A stretch of DNA of 64,000 nucleotides from NCBI GenBank assembly GCA_019638805.1, contig JAHBTA010000005.1, forward strand, positions 177,351-241,350. Reading direction: 5' to 3'. This DNA is from Microbacteriaceae bacterium (GTDB taxonomy: Bacteria; Actinomycetota; Actinomycetes; Actinomycetales; Microbacteriaceae). The notes under the pieces are model-generated. The model searched no databases. It was not told the DNA's origin and saw nothing but the letters and a program-made list of their open reading frames with translations. Position numbers and translations under genes: made by a program. Shown here one piece after another: positions 25,520-35,225 of the stretch (position 1 is the first letter of the stretch; each line of letters opens with the position of its first letter).

Positions 25520-27598
25520 TCAGCGCACGTGACCTGCCGCGACCATAGCGCGCAGTTCGCGCTTGAGGTCGCCGAGCTCGTCGCGCAGACGGGCGGCCAG
25601 CTCGAACTTGAGCTCACCGGCCGCCTGCAGCATCTGGTCGTTGAGGTCGGCGATGATCGCCTCGAGCTCGGCGGCGCCCGACGCCCCGACCCCCTCGCGC
25701 CGCAGGCTCGGGGTGGGCGAGCGCCGGCGGGCACCGTCCGGCGTGCTGCGACCCGCGAGCAGGGCCGCGGTATCGGCGCCCTCGCGTGCGAGCACCTCGG
25801 TGATATCGGCGATGCGCTTGCGCAGCGGTTGCGGGTCGATGCCGTGCTCGGTGTTGTAGGCGATCTGCTTCTCGCGGCGCCGCTCGGTCTCGTCGATCGC
25901 CAGCTTCATCGAGTCCGTCAGCTCGTCGGCGTACATGTGGACCTCGCCCGCGACGTTGCGTGCAGCGCGACCGATGGTCTGGATGAGGGAGGTGCCCGAG
26001 CGCAGGAACCCCTCCTTGTCGGCGTCCAGGATCGCGACCAGCGAGACCTCGGGCAGATCGAGCCCCTCCCTCAAGAGGTTGATGCCCACCAGCACGTCGT
26101 ACACACCCGCGCGCAGCTCCGTCAGCAGCTCGACCCGGCGCAGCGTGTCGACGTCGGAGTGGAGGTACCGCACCTGGACGCCCGCCTCGGCGAGATACCC
26201 GGTCAACTCCTCCGCCATCTTCTTGGTGAGCGTCGTCACGAGCACGCGCTCATCGCGCTCGACCCGGATGCGGATCTCCTCCATGAGGTCATCGATCTGC
26301 CCCTTGCTGGGTTTGACCACGATCTTCGGGTCGACGAGCCCGGTGGGCCGGATGATCTGCTCGACCACGCCATCGCTCATGCCCAGCTCGTAGCGGCCCG
26401 GAGTGGCCGACAGGTAGACCTTCTGGCCCACGCGCTCGAGGAACTCCTCCCACCGCAGCGGGCGGTTGTCGAGCGCGCTCGGCAGCCGGAAGCCGTGCTC
26501 GACGAGCGTGCGCTTGCGGCTCGCGTCGCCCTCGTACATGGCACCGATCTGCGGAACCGTCACGTGCGACTCGTCGATCACGACGAGGAAGTCGTCCGGG
26601 AAGTAGTCGAGGAGGGTGTGGGGCGGCTCGCCCGGGGCTCGGCCGTCGATGTGGCGCGAGTAGTTCTCGATCCCGTTGCAGAAGCCGATCTGCTCCATCA
26701 TCTCCAGGTCGAAGCTCGTGCGCATGCGCAGGCGCTGGGCCTCGAGGAGCTTCCCCTGCTTCTCGAAGACCGCGAGCTGCTCGGCCAGTTCGTCCTTGAT
26801 GGACCGGATCGCGCGATGCATGGCCTCGGGGCTGGCGGCGTAATGCGTCGCAGGGAAGACGCTCACCGCATCCAGTTTGCGCAGCACCTCCCCCGTGAGC
26901 GGGTGCAACGAGTACAGCGCCTCGATCTCGTCGCCGAAGAGCTCGATGCGCACGGCGTGCTCTTCGTAGACCGGGATGATCTCGATGGTGTCGCCGCGCA
27001 CCCGGAACTTGCCGCGCGAGAAGTCGACGTCGTTGCGCTCGTACTGCATGTTGAGGAAGCCACGCACCAGCCGGTCGCGCGAGATGCGCTCGCCCACCTG
27101 GAGGGCGACCATGGCGCCCAGGTACTCCTCCGCGGCGCCCAGCCCGTAGATGCAGGACACGGTCGAGACCACCACCACGTCGCGCCGGCTCAGCAGCGAG
27201 TTGGTCGTCGAGTGGCGCAGGCGCTCGACCTCGGCGTTGATCGAGCTGTCCTTCTCGATGAAGGTGTCCGTCTGCGGGACGTAGGCCTCGGGCTGGTAGT
27301 AGTCGTAGTAGCTGACGAAGTACTCCACAGCGTTCTCGGGCATGAGCTCGCGAAACTCGTTGGCCAGTTGCGCGGCGAGCGTCTTGTTGTGCGAGAGCAC
27401 GAGCGTGGGGCGCTGCACCTGTTCGACGAGCCACGCGGTCGTCGCGGACTTGCCCGTGCCGGTCGCGCCCAGCAGCACGACATCGGTCTCCCCCGCGTTG
27501 ATGCGGTGCGCGAGTTCCTGGATGGCCTGCGGCTGGTCGCCGCTCGGCCGGTACTCGCTGATGACCTCGAACGGTCGGACCGAGCGGGTGGGCTGCAT
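25520..27598 (-). CDS. uvrB: Excinuclease ABC subunit UvrB
   Basis: 692 residues. Helicase-like damage-verification subunit. Walker [14 protein letters not shown] lies near residue 40; the damage-probing beta-hairpin region is [20 protein letters not shown]; helicase motifs include [17 protein letters not shown] and QTIGRAARN. The UVR domain that contacts UvrC ends the protein ([20 protein letters not shown]). The frame is open upstream through coaE, but the ATG at 27598 gives the family N-terminus and has a TAGCCT box 7 bases before it. That box overlaps the coaE TAG stop. Confidence 0.97.
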   Translation of the reverse strand: MQPTRSVRPFEVISEYRPSGDQPQAIQELAHRINAGETDVVLLGATGTGKSATTAWLVEQVQRPTLVLSHNKTLAAQLANEFRELMPENAVEYFVSYYDYYQPEAYVPQTDTFIEKDSSINAEVERLRHSTTNSLLSRRDVVVVSTVSCIYGLGAAEEYLGAMVALQVGERISRDRLVRGFLNMQYERNDVDFSRGKFRVRGDTIEIIPVYEEHAVRIELFGDEIEALYSLHPLTGEVLRKLDAVSVFPATHYAASPEAMHRAIRSIKDELAEQLAVFEKQGKLLEAQRLRMRTSFDLEMMEQIGFCNGIENYSRHIDGRAPGEPPHTLLDYFPDDFLVVIDESHVTVPQIGAMYEGDASRKRTLVEHGFRLPSALDNRPLRWEEFLERVGQKVYLSATPGRYELGMSDGVVEQIIRPTGLVDPKIVVKPSKGQIDDLMEEIRIRVERDERVLVTTLTKKMAEELTGYLAEAGVQVRYLHSDVDTLRRVELLTELRAGVYDVLVGINLLREGLDLPEVSLVAILDADKEGFLRSGTSLIQTIGRAARNVAGEVHMYADELTDSMKLAIDETERRREKQIAYNTEHGIDPQPLRKRIADITEVLAREGADTAALLAGRSTPDGARRRSPTPSLRREGVGASGAAELEAIIADLNDQMLQAAGELKFELAARLRDELGDLKRELRAMVAAGHVR

Positions 27599-27605
27599 GC
27601 CGTCC

Positions 27606-27611
27606 AGGCTA
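27606..27611 (-). promoter_or_regulatory. -10 box, leaderless promoter of uvrB
   Basis: TAGCCT, 7 bases before the uvrB ATG. Its first three bases are the TAG stop codon of coaE, so stop codon and promoter element share sequence. Confidence 0.5.
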
Positions 27612-28226
27612 CGCGCGGCCCCCGACAGCGCGCTCGTGCAGCTCGTCCCACACCTCGTCCGCCCGCGCGAGGGTCTGTTCGAGGGTTCCGCCGGACTCGA
27701 TGACGATGTCGGCGAGGGCGCGGCGCTGCTCCTCGGGGACCTGCGAACGGATGCGGCGCTCGGCCTCATCGCGCGACATGCCTCGCAGAGACACCATCCT
27801 CTCGATCCGCACCTCCGCGGGCGCCGAGACCACCACCACGACGTCGAACTCGTCCGCACCGCGGGCCTCGGTGAGCAGGGGCACGTCGTAGACCACGATC
27901 GCGTCCGGGTCGGCTTCGGCGGCCTCGGCGAAGCGCCGGTGCGAGAGGTCCCGGACGGCGGGGTGGGTGATCGAGTTCAGGAGCGCGAGCTTCTGCGGGT
28001 CCGAGAACACCTGCGCGCCCAGGGCCGCGCGATCCAGGGTGCCGTCCGGTGCGATGACCTGGGGCCCGAACTCCTCCGCGATGCGTTCGAGGGCCGAGGT
28101 CCCGGGTTCGACCACCTCCCGCGCGAGGCGGTCGGCATCCACCACCACCGCACCGTGTTCGGCCATGCGCGCGGCGACCACGCTCTTCCCCGACGCGATC
28201 CCGCCCGTGAGTCCGACCAGAAGCAT
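27609..28226 (-). CDS. coaE: Dephospho-CoA kinase
   Basis: 205 residues, last step of coenzyme A synthesis (phosphorylation of dephospho-CoA). P-loop [17 protein letters not shown] at residues 5-21, [14 protein letters not shown] with the substrate Asp, and VYDVPLLTE are typical. The ATG is preceded by TAGCAT at 6-base spacing, consistent with leaderless expression. Order rpsA-coaE-uvrB is conserved in actinobacteria, here interrupted by two small genes. Confidence 0.96.
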   Translation of the reverse strand: MLLVGLTGGIASGKSVVAARMAEHGAVVVDADRLAREVVEPGTSALERIAEEFGPQVIAPDGTLDRAALGAQVFSDPQKLALLNSITHPAVRDLSHRRFAEAAEADPDAIVVYDVPLLTEARGADEFDVVVVVSAPAEVRIERMVSLRGMSRDEAERRIRSQVPEEQRRALADIVIESGGTLEQTLARADEVWDELHERAVGGRA

Positions 28227-28232
28227 CCTTCG

Positions 28233-28238
28233 ATGCTA
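28233..28238 (-). promoter_or_regulatory. -10 box, leaderless promoter of coaE
   Basis: TAGCAT on the minus strand, 6 bases before the coaE ATG. An identical hexamer on the plus strand serves the divergent DUF4126 gene. Confidence 0.6.
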
Positions 28239-28262
28239 GGGGTGCCGGCGGGACCCGGCGGG

Positions 28263-28268
28263 TAGCAT
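28263..28268 (+). promoter_or_regulatory. -10 box, leaderless promoter of the DUF4126 gene
   Basis: TAGCAT on the plus strand, 6 bases before the ATG at 28275; divergent partner of the coaE promoter 25 bases away. Confidence 0.6.
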
Positions 28269-28274
28269 GACGGC

Positions 28275-28889
28275 ATGGAGGTCCTCACCGGAGCGGGACT
28301 CGCGACCGCCGCCGGCCTCAACGCCTACATCCCGCTGCTCGTGGTGGGACTCTCCGCGCGCTTCCTGGACTGGATCCAGTTGCCGCCCGCATGGGCCTGG
28401 CTGTCCAACGAGTGGGTGCTCCTGGTCATCGGGGTCCTCCTCGTGCTCGAGATCGTCGCCGACAAGATCCCGGCGCTCGACAGCATCAACGACATCGTGC
28501 AGACGGTCGTGCGCCCCACCGCGGGCGGCATCCTGTTCGGGACGGGCACCACCTCGGGGACCGTCGCCGTGACCGACCCCGCCGAGTTCTTCACGAGCAA
28601 TCAGTGGGTGCCGATCGCGATCGGCGTGGTGCTCTCGCTCGTCGTCCATGTGACGAAGACCATGGCGCGCCCCGCCGCCAATGCGGCCAGTTTCGGCCTC
28701 GCCGCTCCCGTGCTGAGCACGATCGAGGATGGCGTGAGCGTCTTCCTGACGATCGTCGCGATCGTGCTCCCCATCCTCGTCATCGTGGGGATCATCGGCA
28801 CGATCGTGGGCGGTGTCGCCCTGATCCGGCGCGCGCGCCGTCGCAAGCGCGAGAGGCAGGCCACCCCGGTACCGACAGCACCCGCCTAG
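28275..28889 (+). CDS. DUF4126 family membrane protein
   Basis: 204 residues, function unknown. About five hydrophobic helices (residues roughly 4-24, 46-63, 112-130, 138-150, 156-180) and a basic, Arg/Lys-rich tail (RRARRRKRERQ), consistent with an inner-membrane protein whose C-terminus is cytoplasmic. The start region TGAGLATAAGLNAYIPLLVVGL and DKIPALDSINDIVQTVVRP match the DUF4126 pattern as I remember it. Leaderless ATG. Only gene on the plus strand between 14.2 and 43.3 kb. It ends 9 bases from the convergent lipoprotein gene. Confidence 0.85.
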   Translation: MEVLTGAGLATAAGLNAYIPLLVVGLSARFLDWIQLPPAWAWLSNEWVLLVIGVLLVLEIVADKIPALDSINDIVQTVVRPTAGGILFGTGTTSGTVAVTDPAEFFTSNQWVPIAIGVVLSLVVHVTKTMARPAANAASFGLAAPVLSTIEDGVSVFLTIVAIVLPILVIVGIIGTIVGGVALIRRARRRKRERQATPVPTAPA

Positions 28890-28898
28890 ACACCGCGC

Positions 28899-29447
28899 CT
28901 AGGGCAGCTGGATCGATCCGAACAGGATGGAGTCCCCGGGCTTCAGACCGATGGCCGCCATCCGTTCCGGCGTGTACTCGGCGTCGTTGGGCTGCACGTC
29001 GGAGTTGTGGCCGACGAGGAAGGCGGCCCCATCGGATCGCTGCGAAGGGATGACGATCAACGATTCCTCGTTGTAGGAGTCACCGGGCCGGAATCCGGCG
29101 TCCATCGCGATGGTCAGGGCTTCGGCGAAGAAGGCGCCCGCATCCGAGTCGGTGGCGCCGATGATGAAGAACGCGACGCCGTCGATCTGTTCGGACGTGA
29201 ACCCGTAGGCGCAGGTGCCTTCGAGGACGTCCGCGAGGCCCACCGAGTCGGCGAGTTCGACCGGATCGGCCGGTGCCGACTCGATCTGGATCGCGAAGTC
29301 CTCCGCCGTGATGTCGGGGCAGTCCGACTCCGCTGAAGCCGGCGGAGATGCGGCCGGGGAGCTCGGTTCCGGGCCGGGCGCCGGGACGGCAGTGCAACCG
29401 CTCAGGAGGACGGCGGCTGCGAAAAACGTGAGCATTCCCTGCTTCAT
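28899..29447 (-). CDS. Small secreted lipoprotein, unknown function
   Basis: About 182 residues. N-terminal MKQGMLTFFAAAVLLSGC is a lipoprotein signal with lipobox LLSGC (Cys18), followed by a Pro/Ala/Ser-rich linker (PAPGPEPSSPAASPPASAE) and a soluble domain with two Cys that might pair. I do not recognise the domain. The ATG at 29447 is chosen because it begins the signal peptide and a TACGGT box lies 6 bases upstream; the frame is open to 29483. It lies downstream of rpsA behind a strong hairpin. Confidence 0.75.
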   Translation of the reverse strand: MKQGMLTFFAAAVLLSGCTAVPAPGPEPSSPAASPPASAESDCPDITAEDFAIQIESAPADPVELADSVGLADVLEGTCAYGFTSEQIDGVAFFIIGATDSDAGAFFAEALTIAMDAGFRPGDSYNEESLIVIPSQRSDGAAFLVGHNSDVQPNDAEYTPERMAAIGLKPGDSILFGSIQLP

Positions 29448-29453
29448 ACCGCC

Positions 29454-29459
29454 ACCGTA
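29454..29459 (-). promoter_or_regulatory. -10 box, leaderless promoter of the small lipoprotein
   Basis: TACGGT 6 bases before the ATG at 29447, immediately after the rpsA terminator hairpin. Confidence 0.45.
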
Positions 29460-29462
29460 CGC

Positions 29463-29498
29463 GGATGGGCCCGGCGGACGCATCCGCCGGGCCCATCC
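29463..29498 (-). terminator. Terminator hairpin after rpsA
   Basis: Perfect 16-bp inverted repeat (29463-29478 with 29483-29498) around a 4-base loop CGCA, starting 8 bases after the rpsA stop. No U-tract follows, as is common for actinobacterial terminators. It separates rpsA from the small lipoprotein gene. Confidence 0.8.
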
Positions 29499-29506
29499 GT
29501 TGTGAA

Positions 29507-30982
29507 CTAGTTGCTCGAGCTGAGCTTCTCGCGCAGGGCCGCGAGCGACTCGTCGTCGGCGAGGGTTCCGCCCGACGGGGCGGCCTCACCCGAGAAGGAG
29601 TTGCCGCTCGAGGCGCCGCGCGCGGTCTCCTCGAGCTGGGCGTCCGTCTCCTCCGCGGCCAGGATCTGCTTCTTGTGCGACTCCCAACGGGCCTGAGCGG
29701 CCGCGTACTCGGTCTCCCACGCCTCGCGCTGGGTCTCGAAGCCCTCGAGCCACTCGCCGCTCTCGGCGTCGAAGCCCTCAGGGAACTTGTAGTTGCCCTG
29801 CTCGTCGTACTCGGTGACCATGCCGTACAGCGCGGCCAGGTTCGAGTCGAACTCGGTGTTGTGCGGGTCGATGCCCTCGTTGGCCTGCTTGAGGCTCAGC
29901 GAGATGCGGCGGCGCTCCAGGTCGATGTCGATGACCTTGACGAAGACCTCGTCACCCACCGAGACGACCTGCTCAGCCAGCTCGACGTGGCGGCTGGAGA
30001 GCTCGGAGATGTGCACCAGACCCTCGATGCCCTCTGCCACGCGCACGAACGCACCGAACGGCACGAGCTTGGTGACCTTCCCGGGCGCGATCTGGCCGAT
30101 CGCGTGGGTCCGGGCGAAGAGCTGCCACGGGTCCTCCTGGGTCGCCTTGAGCGAGAGCGACACGCGCTCGCGCTCCAAGTCGACCTCGAGGATCTCGACG
30201 GTGACCTCCTGGCCGACCTCGACGACCTCGCTGGCGTGCTCGATGTGCTTCCACGAGAGCTCGGAGACGTGCACCAGGCCGTCCACACCGCCCAGGTCGA
30301 CGAACGCGCCGAAGTTGACGATCGAGGACACGACGCCCTTGCGGACCTGGCCCTTCTGAAGGTTGTTGAGGAAGGTGGAGCGCGACTCGCTCTGCGTCTG
30401 CTCAAGCAGCGCTCGGCGGCTGAGGACAACGTTGTTGCGGTTCTTGTCGAGCTCGAGGATCTTGGCCTCGATCTCCTGCCCCAGGTACGGGGTGAGGTCG
30501 CGGACGCGGCGCAGCTCGATGAGCGACGCCGGCAGGAAGCCGCGCAGGCCGATATCGACGATGAGGCCGCCCTTGACGACCTCGATGACCTGACCGGTCA
30601 CCACGCCGTCCTCGTCCTTGATCTTCTCGACGTCGCCCCAGGCACGCTCGTACTGGGCGCGCTTCTTCGACAGGATGAGGCGCCCCTCCTTGTCCTCCTT
30701 CTGGAGAACCAGCGCCTCGACGCTGTCGCCGACGTTGACGACCTCGTTGGGGTCGACGTCGTGCTTGATGGAGAGTTCGCGCGAGGGGATGACGCCCTCG
30801 GTCTTGTAACCGACGTCGAGGAGGACCTCGTCGCGGTCGATCTTGACGACGGTGCCCTCGATGAGGTCTCCGTCGTTGAAGAACTTGAGGGTCTTCTCGA
30901 CCGCGGCCAGGAAGTCTTCAGCGGATCCGATGTCGTTGATCGCGACCTGCTTGGTGGCCGAGGCGGTCGTTGCGGTTGCCAT
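29507..30982 (-). CDS. rpsA: 30S ribosomal protein S1
   Basis: 491 residues, normal for actinobacterial S1. Binds mRNA on the 30S subunit. Four S1 domains can be traced, starting near residues 34, 120, 205 and 290, with repeated cores such as [27 protein letters not shown] and [27 protein letters not shown]. The acidic Ser/Glu-rich tail is typical. The ATG at 30982 has GGAGC 9 bases upstream. The leader contains a small hairpin (CCAGTT-AGCTG-AACTGG, 31005-31021) of unknown meaning. Confidence 0.97.
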   Translation of the reverse strand: MATATTASATKQVAINDIGSAEDFLAAVEKTLKFFNDGDLIEGTVVKIDRDEVLLDVGYKTEGVIPSRELSIKHDVDPNEVVNVGDSVEALVLQKEDKEGRLILSKKRAQYERAWGDVEKIKDEDGVVTGQVIEVVKGGLIVDIGLRGFLPASLIELRRVRDLTPYLGQEIEAKILELDKNRNNVVLSRRALLEQTQSESRSTFLNNLQKGQVRKGVVSSIVNFGAFVDLGGVDGLVHVSELSWKHIEHASEVVEVGQEVTVEILEVDLERERVSLSLKATQEDPWQLFARTHAIGQIAPGKVTKLVPFGAFVRVAEGIEGLVHISELSSRHVELAEQVVSVGDEVFVKVIDIDLERRRISLSLKQANEGIDPHNTEFDSNLAALYGMVTEYDEQGNYKFPEGFDAESGEWLEGFETQREAWETEYAAAQARWESHKKQILAAEETDAQLEETARGASSGNSFSGEAAPSGGTLADDESLAALREKLSSSN

Positions 30983-31081
30983 GTAGTAGTTGCTCCGATG
31001 GTGACCAGTTAGCTGAACTGGCACAGGTTCGGGCCACGGACGGGATGATGCAGGTGTTCTCGCCCGAGGCAGGCTGATAGG

Positions 31082-31099
31082 ACGTCACGAAAGTGACGT
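31082..31099 (-). terminator. Hairpin after the FecR-domain membrane protein gene
   Basis: ACGTCAC and GTGACGT with a 4-base loop, 7-bp perfect stem starting 6 bases after the stop at 31106. Likely a terminator between that gene and rpsA; no U-tract. Confidence 0.55.
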
Positions 31100-31105
31100 T
31101 CCAGC

Positions 31106-33370
31106 CTACTCCATCGGGGCTTCGGGCGCGACGCGCGCGGTTCGGCGGCGCTGGAGCGCCGCATGGACGCCCCAGATCGAGAGGGCGAGCACCGTGAACG
31201 TGCCGAATCCGATGAGCCAGACGATCGCATCCCCCTGCACCTCGACCCAGCTGCCCGGAACCGCGACCATGACCAGGATGAACAGCGCGAGTGCGAGCGC
31301 GTAGACGACGATCCACGCGGGCAGCCTCCAGCGCCGCAGCACCCCACCGTCCAGCGCGGCGAACGGGAGCAGCGCCAGTGGAAGCGTCGATACCGCCTCG
31401 ATCGTGAGCGCGCTCAGCAGTTCGGAGGCGGTGACCAGCACCAGATCCCCGGGCGCAGCCGCGGCCAGGGTCGCGAAGATCGCGTACCCTGCCCAGGCGG
31501 CCGCGCCGACGATGAGGGCGAAGACGGCACCGACCAGTGCGAGCCGCCCGCGGGCCGCGACCGGCAGCGAGTCGACGATGACCCAGCCGGCGACCAGCCC
31601 GAAGATGATGCCCGGACTGAGATCGAAAAGCCGGCTGACCACCACCCCGGCGATGAGCACGAGAACCGACGCCCAGCGGAACTGCAGGTGCATGGTCGCA
31701 CCGGGTGCGATCCGCCGGGATGCGATGCGCACCACGAGAGCGCCGAGCAGGACGAACACGACGAAGGCCGCGAACGCCGTGCCGACCAGTCGCCACCCGG
31801 CGAGGTCGAGCGCAATGGCCGAGAATGCGGACCCGAGATCCCCGGGGTTCGCGAAAGAGGCGACGAGCGGCGCCCCGAACGACGGATCGACGGCGGCCGT
31901 GATCACGGAGGCCACGATCAGGCCGAACACCACGGACAGGAAGCGCAGGAACCCGTTCGGCACGCGCCGGGCGGGGTGCCGGGCGGCTCGCCGCTCCACC
32001 GACGCCTCGAGGCGGTCGGATACCACGCGCGACAGCAGGTAGCCGGGGAAGGCGAGCACGAGGACGCAGACCAGGATCGTCGCGCCGATGAGCGCCCATT
32101 GCTCGATGGTCGGGATGGCATCCACCGGCGACTTGAGTCCGCTCAGCACGCTGGGTCGTGCCGGCCCGCTCACCGGCCTCGGATCGTCGGCCCCGGCGTC
32201 GACGGCGAGCGGGTCCGGAGCGTCCGCGGCAGCGCCCGTGAGCGTCATCGCGCGCGACTTGGAACTGCTCCACTCGTACTCGAACTCGGCGCAGGACGGA
32301 TCGGTCGTCGCCTCCACCATCCTCAGCCAGTTCTCCGAGGCGATCGATACGGCCGTCACGACGAACGCTCCATCGCGCACTTCGGCGTCAGTCGGGGTGA
32401 CGGTCAGGGTGCCGCCGTTCGTCCAGGTGCCCTCGGTGCGTCCATCCGGGAAGGTGCAGTAGGTGCCGTCCCCGAACGTCGTGGATGACGTGTAGACCGT
32501 GCCGTCGAAGGCCAGCGGAAACACCGCGGTGCGCTTCGATCCGTCGGCGCCGTTGATCGTCACCTCCAGGTCGGTGGCGCACGGCAGGGTGCCGTCGCAG
32601 GAGATCGAGAAGGCGTAGTCCGACGGAGGGGCGCCGAAGATGTTCGCCTGCACGCGGGCGCACTCCTCGGCCCATCCGGTGCAGCTCTGCGCGCCCGCCG
32701 ACGCGGGGCCCTCGAAGACGCCGCCCAGACTGCCCAGCGCGGGATCCTGCGCGGCCCACGCCGCGGTGGTCTGCGGCAAACCGGCGGCTTCGTCGCGCTC
32801 GCTGTTCGCCAGGGCGAACGGGTCGGCGTAGATGGCGTCCCAGCCCGCCGGTTGTACATCCCCGCTTCCGAGCAGGAAGGTCGCGGGGGCCGATGCCGAC
32901 TCGCCGTCCTCGAGAGTCACGGCGCCTTCGGCGACGACACCGCGGCATTCGGCGGCGCACGATAGGGCAAAGACGCTGCCCGCGCCTCCCCGTGCGGAGC
33001 CATCCGAGGTGGCGATCGCGAAGGTCGATCCCGGCACGAGGCTGTTCCACGCCGTCCCGGTCTCCAGCGTCCCGCGCGCACCTGAGGCGCCCACGACGAA
33101 GCGGGTGCCCTCCCCCAGGCGTGTGAAGGAACCGTCGGGCCACTGGAGCTCGACGATGGCGCCGGATCCCGAGACCTCGATCAGGTCACCCGGATCGACG
33201 CGTGTCCCGTCGCCGGCGACGGCGCCGGAAACGGTCGACTCCCCCGCAAGGACCCGCAGGGTCGCTCCCGGTCCGAGGGGCGCGCATCCGGCGAGACCCG
33301 CCACCAGGGCGAGGGCGAACCCGCCGGTCAGGATGGCACGCACGGCTCGTGCGCGCAGCCTCGTGGGCAT
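31106..33370 (-). CDS. FecR-domain lipoprotein fused to a polytopic membrane domain
   Basis: About 754 residues. N-terminus: basic leader, hydrophobic stretch, lipobox LAGC (Cys29). Residues about 35-150 form a FecR-like domain (LAGESTVSGAVAGDGTRVDPGD, then GSFTRLGEGTRFVV and WNSLVPGSTFAIATSDGSARGGAGSVFAL). A Cys-containing extracellular region follows to about residue 410. From about 424 to 741 there are roughly eight hydrophobic helices, including DLSPGIIFGLVAGW, and a basic C-terminal tail. The membrane part resembles a module I associate with other actinobacterial surface proteins. The ATG at 33370 is the only start that gives a signal sequence. Function unknown; possibly an envelope sensor or anchoring protein. 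No FecI-type sigma factor or TonB system is nearby. Confidence 0.75.
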   Translation of the reverse strand: MPTRLRARAVRAILTGGFALALVAGLAGCAPLGPGATLRVLAGESTVSGAVAGDGTRVDPGDLIEVSGSGAIVELQWPDGSFTRLGEGTRFVVGASGARGTLETGTAWNSLVPGSTFAIATSDGSARGGAGSVFALSCAAECRGVVAEGAVTLEDGESASAPATFLLGSGDVQPAGWDAIYADPFALANSERDEAAGLPQTTAAWAAQDPALGSLGGVFEGPASAGAQSCTGWAEECARVQANIFGAPPSDYAFSISCDGTLPCATDLEVTINGADGSKRTAVFPLAFDGTVYTSSTTFGDGTYCTFPDGRTEGTWTNGGTLTVTPTDAEVRDGAFVVTAVSIASENWLRMVEATTDPSCAEFEYEWSSSKSRAMTLTGAAADAPDPLAVDAGADDPRPVSGPARPSVLSGLKSPVDAIPTIEQWALIGATILVCVLVLAFPGYLLSRVVSDRLEASVERRAARHPARRVPNGFLRFLSVVFGLIVASVITAAVDPSFGAPLVASFANPGDLGSAFSAIALDLAGWRLVGTAFAAFVVFVLLGALVVRIASRRIAPGATMHLQFRWASVLVLIAGVVVSRLFDLSPGIIFGLVAGWVIVDSLPVAARGRLALVGAVFALIVGAAAWAGYAIFATLAAAAPGDLVLVTASELLSALTIEAVSTLPLALLPFAALDGGVLRRWRLPAWIVVYALALALFILVMVAVPGSWVEVQGDAIVWLIGFGTFTVLALSIWGVHAALQRRRTARVAPEAPME

Positions 33371-33504
33371 GGCGCTCGCTTTCGGGTTCGCAGGCGCGTG
33401 AGGTCGCCATCGACGGGTCGGGTGCTGCAACGCTAGCGGATCGGCGGGGTGTCCCGACCCGCGCGCTCGGCTGGGCCGCGTGATTCGAAGAAGTGACCCG
33501 GCGC

Positions 33505-35196
33505 TCAGCCCAGGAGCTCGGCCCGCAGCGTGTCGAGGCCGACGCCGCCCAGGTCCAGCGCGCGCTTGTGGAAGTCGCGGAAGGAGAACGCGGCTCCGTC
33601 GCGAGCCTGCGCGGCATCCCGGATCTGCTCCCAGATGCGCTGACCGACCTTGTACGACGGGGCCTGGCCCGGCCAGCCCAGGTAGCGGTTGACCTCGAAG
33701 CGCACGAAGGCGTCGTTCATGTTGACGTTGGCGCGCATGAAGCGCAGGGCCTCGTCGGCGTCCCACGTCCCCTTCCCGTCGAGCCGGGGCTTGCGTAGGT
33801 GCACGCCGATGTCGAGCACGACGCGGGCGGCGCGCATGCGCTGCCCGTCGAGCATGCCCAGCCGGTCGGCGGGGTCGTCGAGGTAGCCCAGTTCCTCCAT
33901 GAGCCGTTCGGCGTACAACGCCCAGCCCTCCGCGTGACCGCTCGTGCCGGCCAGCCCGCGCCGCCACAGGTTGAGCTCGGCGCGGTTGTAGACCGCCTGG
34001 CCCAGCTGCAGGTGATGGCCGGGTACGCCCTCGTGGTAGACGGTCGTGGTCTCGCGCCAGGTGTCGAACTCGGTGACGCCCTCGGGGACGCTCCACCACA
34101 TCCGGCCGGGTCGCGAGAAGTCGTCGCTCGGGCTCGTGTAGTAGATGCCGCCCTCCTGCGTCGGCGCGATCATGCATTCAAGCGTGCGCACGGGCTCGGG
34201 AATGTCGAAATGGCTGGCCGCGAGCTCGGCCACCGCGGTGTCGCTCAGTTGCTGCATCCAGCGCTGCAGCTCCTCGGTGCCGTTCAGCTTGCGGGCCGGG
34301 TCCTTCTCGAGGAAGGCGACCGCCTCCTCCACGGTGGCGCCCGGGAGGATCTCGCCCGCGATCCGGGTCTGCTCCTCCACCATGCGGCGAAGCTCCTCGA
34401 TGCCCCACTCGTACGTTTCGTCGAGGTCGATGGCGGCGCCCAGGAAATGCCGCGAACGCAGGGCGTAGACCTCGCGCCCCACCGCGTCCTCGTCGCCGGC
34501 CGCCGGTGCCAACTCGGTCTCCAGGAACTCGGCGAGCCGCCCGTACGCCGCCGCGGATGCCTCGGCACCCGCGCGGAGATCGGCGACGAGTGCGTCGGGC
34601 AGCGCTCCCCCGTCGGCCAGGGTCGCGGCACCCGTGAAGTCGAAGAAGAAGCCCAGCGGGTCGGCGTGCCTGCGTGCCTGCTCGGCGACCTCGACGACCT
34701 GGCGGCGCGCGGGCACGACACCCTCCCGAATGCCCAGCCGGAGGGTCTCGAGGTAGCCGTCCATCCCGGAAGGCAGGTTCCTCAGGCGCCGCGCGATGAC
34801 GTCCCAGTCCTCTGCGGTGTCGTGCGGCATGAGGTCGAACGCCTCGCGGAGCTCCTGCGCGGGGGACGCGATCACGTTGAGATCGCGCAGGTGCAGCCGT
34901 GCCTCGTGCGCCTCGATCGCGAGGGAGAGTTCGCTCCTCAGATCGGTGCGGGTGACCCGATCGACATCATCGGCGGGCTCGGCCGCGTCGAGTTCCGCGA
35001 CGATCGCCCGCTGGGCCGCGACCAGCGCATCCTGGCCCGCGGGCGACAGATCGGCCACGCCGCCCGGACGCCCCTCGATGCCGAGATAGATGGCCACCTC
35101 GGGCACCAGGTCGGCGTAGGTGTGCACCCAGCGCTCGGCGATGCCGTCGATCGCCGTGGACTCGCGGATGGGATGAGGGGTCTCGCTGTGCACCAT
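33505..35196 (-). CDS. DUF885 family zinc metallopeptidase-like protein
   Basis: 563 residues, no signal peptide. The family hallmark motifs are present: TVYHEGVPGHHLQLGQ near residue 387, an HExxxHH-like zinc site, and SGHAEGWALYAERLM about 30 residues later, supplying the third ligand region. DUF885 proteins are thought to be metal-dependent carboxypeptidase-like enzymes, but substrates are mostly unknown. The ATG at 35196 has TAGGCT 6 bases upstream, so the gene probably has its own leaderless promoter although it lies only 29 bases behind the PTS operon. Confidence 0.88.
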   Translation of the reverse strand: MVHSETPHPIRESTAIDGIAERWVHTYADLVPEVAIYLGIEGRPGGVADLSPAGQDALVAAQRAIVAELDAAEPADDVDRVTRTDLRSELSLAIEAHEARLHLRDLNVIASPAQELREAFDLMPHDTAEDWDVIARRLRNLPSGMDGYLETLRLGIREGVVPARRQVVEVAEQARRHADPLGFFFDFTGAATLADGGALPDALVADLRAGAEASAAAYGRLAEFLETELAPAAGDEDAVGREVYALRSRHFLGAAIDLDETYEWGIEELRRMVEEQTRIAGEILPGATVEEAVAFLEKDPARKLNGTEELQRWMQQLSDTAVAELAASHFDIPEPVRTLECMIAPTQEGGIYYTSPSDDFSRPGRMWWSVPEGVTEFDTWRETTTVYHEGVPGHHLQLGQAVYNRAELNLWRRGLAGTSGHAEGWALYAERLMEELGYLDDPADRLGMLDGQRMRAARVVLDIGVHLRKPRLDGKGTWDADEALRFMRANVNMNDAFVRFEVNRYLGWPGQAPSYKVGQRIWEQIRDAAQARDGAAFSFRDFHKRALDLGGVGLDTLRAELLG

Positions 35197-35202
35197 GCCC
35201 TC

Positions 35203-35208
35203 AGCCTA
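35203..35208 (-). promoter_or_regulatory. -10 box, leaderless promoter of the DUF885 gene
   Basis: TAGGCT 6 bases before the ATG at 35196; the same hexamer and spacing recur at polA, the ANTAR regulator and FKBP. Confidence 0.6.
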
Positions 35209-35225
35209 AGCAGGACCGGGGACGG

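Noticed and set aside
32050..32120. IPTL-CTERM-type sorting signal (IPTIEQWAL followed by a hydrophobic run) in the FecR fusion
   Set aside because: It lies in the middle of the protein and is followed by several more helices, not at the C-terminus with a basic tail, so the likeness is probably chance.
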